In this document: positions 5,787 through 8,854 of the stretch, in pieces
Numbering within the stretch: the first letter of the stretch is position 1
Layout: each line of letters opens with the position of its first letter
Source of the DNA: Cellvibrionales bacterium UBA2511
Lineage (GTDB): Bacteria > Pseudomonadota > Gammaproteobacteria > Pseudomonadales > Porticoccaceae
Length of the DNA: 8,854 nt
Assembly: GCA_002341315.1 (NCBI GenBank)
Contig: DDNV01000054.1
Location: 6,400-15,253 of the forward strand
Reading direction: 5' to 3'
Position numbers and translations under genes: made by a program
The notes under the pieces: generated by a model
Databases searched by the model: none
Told to the model about the DNA's origin: nothing
Seen by the model: only the letters and a program-made list of their open reading frames with translations

Positions 5787-7030
5787 TGGCCCGTACAACC
5801 AAGCCCCTCACCAATACCGAAGTCAGTCAGGCAAAGCCTAAGGCCAAGGTTTACTCTCTTTCCGATGGGGGTGGCCTACAGCTTCGCGTGAAGCCCAATG
5901 GTTCCAAAATCTGGCTGCTGGATTACCACCGACCCTTCACCAAAGTTCGTACCAGCCTCAGCCTTGGGGCATACCCTACACTGTCATTAGCGGGCGCACG
6001 CGCCAAACGAGAAGAGGCCAGAAAGCTACTGGCAAAGGACATTGACCCCAAAGAACACCGGGATGAACTGGCCAAAGCCAATGAAGAGGCCCACAACAAT
6101 ACGTTGATGAAAATTGCGAGTGACTGGCTGGAGATCAAAAAAACCACCGTCACCCCCGAGCACGCCAATGACTCCTGGCGTTCACTGGAGCTGCATATCT
6201 TCCCTACATTGGGAAAAATGCCGATTCACAAGGTAACCGCCGTCAAAGCCATTGCCACCATCAAGCCCATTGCAGCCAAAGGCAGCCTTGAAACAGTTAA
6301 ACGGCTCTGCCAACGCCTGAATGAAATAATGACCTTTGCAGTCAACACGGGTGTGATCCCAAACAATCCCCTTTCAGGCATTAGCAAGGCCTTTCAAACA
6401 CCGGATAAGCAGCACCAGCCAACACTCACCCCCAGCCAGCTCCCAGAATTGATGAAGGCCCTATCCTTGGCCAGCATCAAACTAACCACCCGCTGCTTAA
6501 TAGAATGGCAATTACACACAATGGTGCGTCCAGGCGAAGCCGCTGGTACTCGCTGGGATGAAATTGACCTGGAGAACCAGCTTTGGCATATCCCTGCTGA
6601 ACGAATGAAAAAGAAGAAAGCTCACACTGTCCCGTTGACGCGGCAAACCGTCGGCTTACTGGAATTGATGAAACCCATCAGTGGCTGCAGTGAGTTTGTA
6701 TTCCCCTCTGACAGAAATCTCCGAACCCACACTCACCCGCAAACCGCTAACATGGCGCTGAAGCGTATGGGCTTCGACAAGCAACTGGTAGCGCATGGCA
6801 TGCGAGCATTAGCCAGCACCACGCTTAATGAGCAGGGCTTTGACCCGGAAGTCATTGAAGCAGCACTGGCCCATACCGGAAAAAATGAAGTTCGAAGCGC
6901 CTATAACCGCGCCCAATATATTGAACGTCGTATTCCCGTCATGAGTTGGTGGAGCGAACATATCGAAAAGGCCGCCACCGGAAATATGAGCCTCACCGGT
7001 ACAGCAGCCCTCTCCGTCGTCAATGGGTAA
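5786..7030 (+). CDS. P4/CP4-57-type tyrosine integrase
   Basis: Site-specific recombinase that would insert and, with helper proteins, excise the island at ssrA. The 414-residue length matches the family. Domains in order are an N-terminal arm-binding domain (DUF4102 type, ~1-90, with SLSDGGGLQLRVKPNGSKIW and RTSLSLGAYPTLSLAGAR), a SAM-like core-binding domain (~100-190), and the catalytic domain (~210-400). Active-site residues are present: R248 in VRPGEA, a lysine cluster 275-278, H337 and R340 in HGMR, H363 in LAHTG, and the nucleophile Y373 in AYNR (Y378 is less likely by spacing). It appears functional. The ATG overlaps an inverted repeat and has only a weak AAGCGG upstream, so expression may be tightly controlled. 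It converges on the CoiA-like gene. Confidence 0.95.
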   Translation: MARTTKPLTNTEVSQAKPKAKVYSLSDGGGLQLRVKPNGSKIWLLDYHRPFTKVRTSLSLGAYPTLSLAGARAKREEARKLLAKDIDPKEHRDELAKANEEAHNNTLMKIASDWLEIKKTTVTPEHANDSWRSLELHIFPTLGKMPIHKVTAVKAIATIKPIAAKGSLETVKRLCQRLNEIMTFAVNTGVIPNNPLSGISKAFQTPDKQHQPTLTPSQLPELMKALSLASIKLTTRCLIEWQLHTMVRPGEAAGTRWDEIDLENQLWHIPAERMKKKKAHTVPLTRQTVGLLELMKPISGCSEFVFPSDRNLRTHTHPQTANMALKRMGFDKQLVAHGMRALASTTLNEQGFDPEVIEAALAHTGKNEVRSAYNRAQYIERRIPVMSWWSEHIEKAATGNMSLTGTAALSVVNG

Positions 7031-7130
7031 TTTCAGCACCGACCTTGATCTAGCACCTCTGGACTGAGATGCGCCAAGCTCGAATATACAAGACACTCAG
7101 ACGTGATTATTCCTATCAAGAAATGTACTT

Positions 7131-7928
7131 CTAAATCTCATCCGGCAAATGACCGATACAGCATATATAGCCTCTTTCGGTCATACCCTCTAAAAGATAC
7201 TCGCAGCCTACACAGTCATCATTAAAGCTCGCATAAGGCCTCCCTTTGTATGCTCTTCTCTTTAGAGGACACAAGTCCACATGCGCTGAAAACCCTCGAA
7301 CTATAATGGGTTTCTTGAGAGCTAGACCCATCAACCGATCGAACTCCTGAACAGCTCGAGCATTAAAAATCCAGTTCTTAAAAAACCATTCATCTACGAC
7401 TAAGGAGGACATCTCTTCTCTGGTTCCATCCCAAATAGAGTGGCTCAAATCTATTTCGATAGCAGACGCCCCCAGTCGTTTAATGCGACTAACTTTCTCA
7501 TCATCCACCTTATGAGTTACAAACACTTCAACAATCAGATCACGCCCACCAATCGTAAGTATAAGGTCAGGCCTTATATTTTCGATGCTACTCTCCACCC
7601 TCACGCGGTCGATCTTATATTTTCTAGCGTCAGATAAACGCAACAACCTCCGACCAGTCTCAAAGTATAGTTCTACCGGAGGTAGCGCTATGTATGCTGC
7701 CTTACTCAAGATTTCCTTGGCCAATAGATGAGCAGCCGTCTCAAGCCCTCCAGAGCATGCTTCATTCGAATAATGCGTAAAGTGATGTCTCTTCTCTTTG
7801 CCTTTCCTTGCAACAAGCCTGGACTGGCAACATGGACAAAAACAATCACAACCCAACCCTGCCTCTACCTCAGAGATATGCACCAACTCATTGTTTTTGA
7901 ATCCGTATGGTAGAGCGACTTCACTCAT
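7131..7928 (-). CDS. CoiA-like protein: zinc ribbon plus predicted PD-(D/E)XK-type nuclease
   Basis: Resembles the competence protein CoiA family, named for a pneumococcal transformation protein; the role of the mobile-element members is unknown. Numbering from an in-frame TTG at 7946, an N-terminal Cys-rich ribbon (C33, C35, C37, C39, C40, then HHFTH at 54-58 and C64) follows the typical ELVHISEVEAGL opening. A conserved helix ETAAHLLAKEIL (69-80) leads to the nuclease-like core: D127 in IRPDLIL, E140 in LIVEVFVTH, K146, and IEID (163-166). A second Cys cluster (C226, C245, C248, C262, C263, H266) suggests a C-terminal zinc site. I chose the ATG at 7928 (265 aa) because family members begin near there; neither start has a ribosome binding site. 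The DNA looks more AT-rich than the core genes, consistent with transfer. It lies 51 bases after the 63-codon gene and may share its transcript. Confidence 0.75.
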   Translation of the reverse strand: MSEVALPYGFKNNELVHISEVEAGLGCDCFCPCCQSRLVARKGKEKRHHFTHYSNEACSGGLETAAHLLAKEILSKAAYIALPPVELYFETGRRLLRLSDARKYKIDRVRVESSIENIRPDLILTIGGRDLIVEVFVTHKVDDEKVSRIKRLGASAIEIDLSHSIWDGTREEMSSLVVDEWFFKNWIFNARAVQEFDRLMGLALKKPIIVRGFSAHVDLCPLKRRAYKGRPYASFNDDCVGCEYLLEGMTERGYICCIGHLPDEI

Positions 7929-7979
7929 CAGATAGTTATTGAGCAAATGAGGGGAAATAATGTGAGTTTGTGAACATGG

Positions 7980-8171
7980 CTATTTACTATCTCCATAAAT
8001 ACGCTTTTTGGCTTTCTCGGCATACTCTTTGCCATAATAATCAGTCAGCACCTCATTCATATGCTCTTCCGCAAAATACACATCACTAATTGGCACTGTC
8101 TTGGCGAGTTCCAGGGGTAATTCCGGCGCTGCTGGTAACTTATCCGTGTTTTTACTTGCTGGCTTTTTCAA
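7980..8171 (-). CDS. Small charged protein of unknown function (63 aa)
   Basis: I do not recognise this protein. It starts with TTG at 8171-8169, and the choice is supported by the strong ribosome binding site GAGGAGGG (8184-8177) five bases upstream. The N-terminal ~25 residues are Lys/Pro-rich and probably unstructured (KKPASKNTDKLPAAPELP). The rest looks helical and charged, with VYFAEEHMNEVLTDYYGKEY and AEKAKKRIYG. There is no Cys, signal peptide or membrane segment. The gap to the stop of the upstream recombinase is 33 bases, so the two are probably one transcript and the small protein may assist that recombinase. That link rests on position only. Confidence 0.65.
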   Translation of the reverse strand: MKKPASKNTDKLPAAPELPLELAKTVPISDVYFAEEHMNEVLTDYYGKEYAEKAKKRIYGDSK

Positions 8172-8176
8172 TGAAT

Positions 8177-8184
8177 CCCTCCTC
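8177..8184 (-). promoter_or_regulatory. Strong ribosome binding site fixing a TTG start
   Basis: Minus-strand GAGGAGGG ends five bases before TTG (8171-8169). It is the best Shine-Dalgarno match I noticed among the genes here, and it is the main reason for accepting the 63-codon gene and its non-ATG start. Confidence 0.7.
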
Positions 8185-8204
8185 TTTTTTACAGCCTCCC
8201 AGCA

Positions 8205-8854
8205 CTATAGCTCGGCGAGAGAATGCGCCCTCATTTCTCGTGCCACAGCCCTGGCAATTTCATCAACCTGACTAGACTGAACATCAGCACGCGGCTCCCG
8301 TAGCGCCTTTAATATCTCATACTGCCGGGATTGCTGCACTTCGCCATAACTATAGAACGTCGTCAGCACACCATCATGGCCAAGATTTTGACTCCACGCC
8401 TTGAACTCTTCAGGGCCACGGCAGGTTTTTTCACCTAACTGCACCAAGGTCTTGCGAAAGCTGTGGGGATTGAAATAAGGCAGTCCCGCTTGCTCGAATG
8501 CCTCCTTAAACACCTTGCGAATGGGGGTGGCATTGCTCCAGTGCTCTTTCAGAACACCAACCGACTCAAAGACTCGCCGTGCACCTGGCTTCACCTCGGT
8601 TTTAGGAAATAACGGGTCATCATTACCGAATAACAGCTCATTTTTCAGGTAGTGAACCCAATCTTCCACAATCTGCCGAATATCGTCACCAACCGGAAAA
8701 AAGTACGTAGTGAAGGTCTTGCTGGCCTTGGTGTTAACCTCCCGAGCATCCTGAAAAACGCTCCCGGCAGCCAAATCCACATGCTTCAGCTTAAATGAAG
8801 CAATGGCGCTATCCCTGGCACCCGTCAACAGCGTAAAGGCCACCAAAGCCCTGC
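8205..8854 (-). CDS. Tyrosine recombinase, C-terminal catalytic part, cut by the window edge
   Basis: The frame is open to the right edge, so the N-terminal part lies outside. The visible 215 residues are a phage-integrase-type catalytic domain: the first Arg in TGARDSAI (8816-8814), a likely hairpin Lys in REVNTKASK, the HSFR box with its His and second Arg, LGHDG with the third His, and a Tyr ten residues later in FYSYGEV as the likely nucleophile. The ~45-residue tail after it (RQYEILKALREP to SLAEL) is charged and probably helical. It differs clearly from the P4-type integrase at 5786: it has no RPGEA or HGMR box and its C-terminus is different. It leads a likely operon with the 63-codon gene and possibly the CoiA-like gene. 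Confidence 0.9.
   Translation of the reverse strand, partial: RALVAFTLLTGARDSAIASFKLKHVDLAAGSVFQDAREVNTKASKTFTTYFFPVGDDIRQIVEDWVHYLKNELLFGNDDPLFPKTEVKPGARRVFESVGVLKEHWSNATPIRKVFKEAFEQAGLPYFNPHSFRKTLVQLGEKTCRGPEEFKAWSQNLGHDGVLTTFYSYGEVQQSRQYEILKALREPRADVQSSQVDEIARAVAREMRAHSLAEL

Noticed and set aside
7031..7130. Terminator or small gene between the convergent integrase and CoiA-like genes
   Set aside because: No stem followed by a T run on either strand and no open frame with a ribosome binding site could be supported.
5620..8854. Second copy of the ssrA 3' end (far attachment site) or a CRISPR array
   Set aside because: I found no repeat of the T-arm/acceptor sequence and no regularly spaced repeats beyond the three short iterons. 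The far site is presumably outside the window.

Overview
The window looks like a chromosomal segment of a gammaproteobacterium, probably a marine-type relative of Pseudomonas or Marinobacter. The evidence is the gene set (fur, bamE, rnfH, ratA, smpB and ssrA together), a Fur protein of the Pseudomonas type without the CxxC pair, and a tmRNA tag reading ANDDNYALAA. No species can be named from this alone.

Positions 1-5241 are an ordinary core region. They hold the start of an exported protein (minus strand, cut by the window edge), a membrane diguanylate cyclase, fur, the lipoprotein gene bamE, and a tightly overlapping minus-strand operon of a sodium-coupled transporter, ratA and rnfH. Next comes smpB, divergent from that operon, and then ssrA. 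SmpB and tmRNA are partners in rescuing stalled ribosomes, so their adjacency is functional. BamE works in outer-membrane protein assembly, Fur in iron control, and the diguanylate cyclase in c-di-GMP signalling. The gaps between genes are all shorter than 170 bases.

The boundary with accessory DNA is the 3' end of ssrA (CCA at 5617-5619), a classic integration site for genomic islands. Beyond it lie a rho-independent terminator, a cluster of GTAGTACC repeats that runs into the integrase start codon, and a P4/CP4-57-type tyrosine integrase pointing away from ssrA. From the other direction come a second, unrelated tyrosine recombinase (cut by the right window edge), a 63-codon gene with a strong ribosome binding site and a TTG start, and a CoiA-like nuclease gene that looks more AT-rich than the core genes. 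The 100-base gap between the two converging sets (7031-7130) shows no terminator or other signal I can support.

The island continues past the window, so its cargo and far attachment site are not visible. The least understood part is the recombinase / small protein / CoiA-like nuclease set. It could be a small mobile or defence-related module, but nothing here proves a new system.
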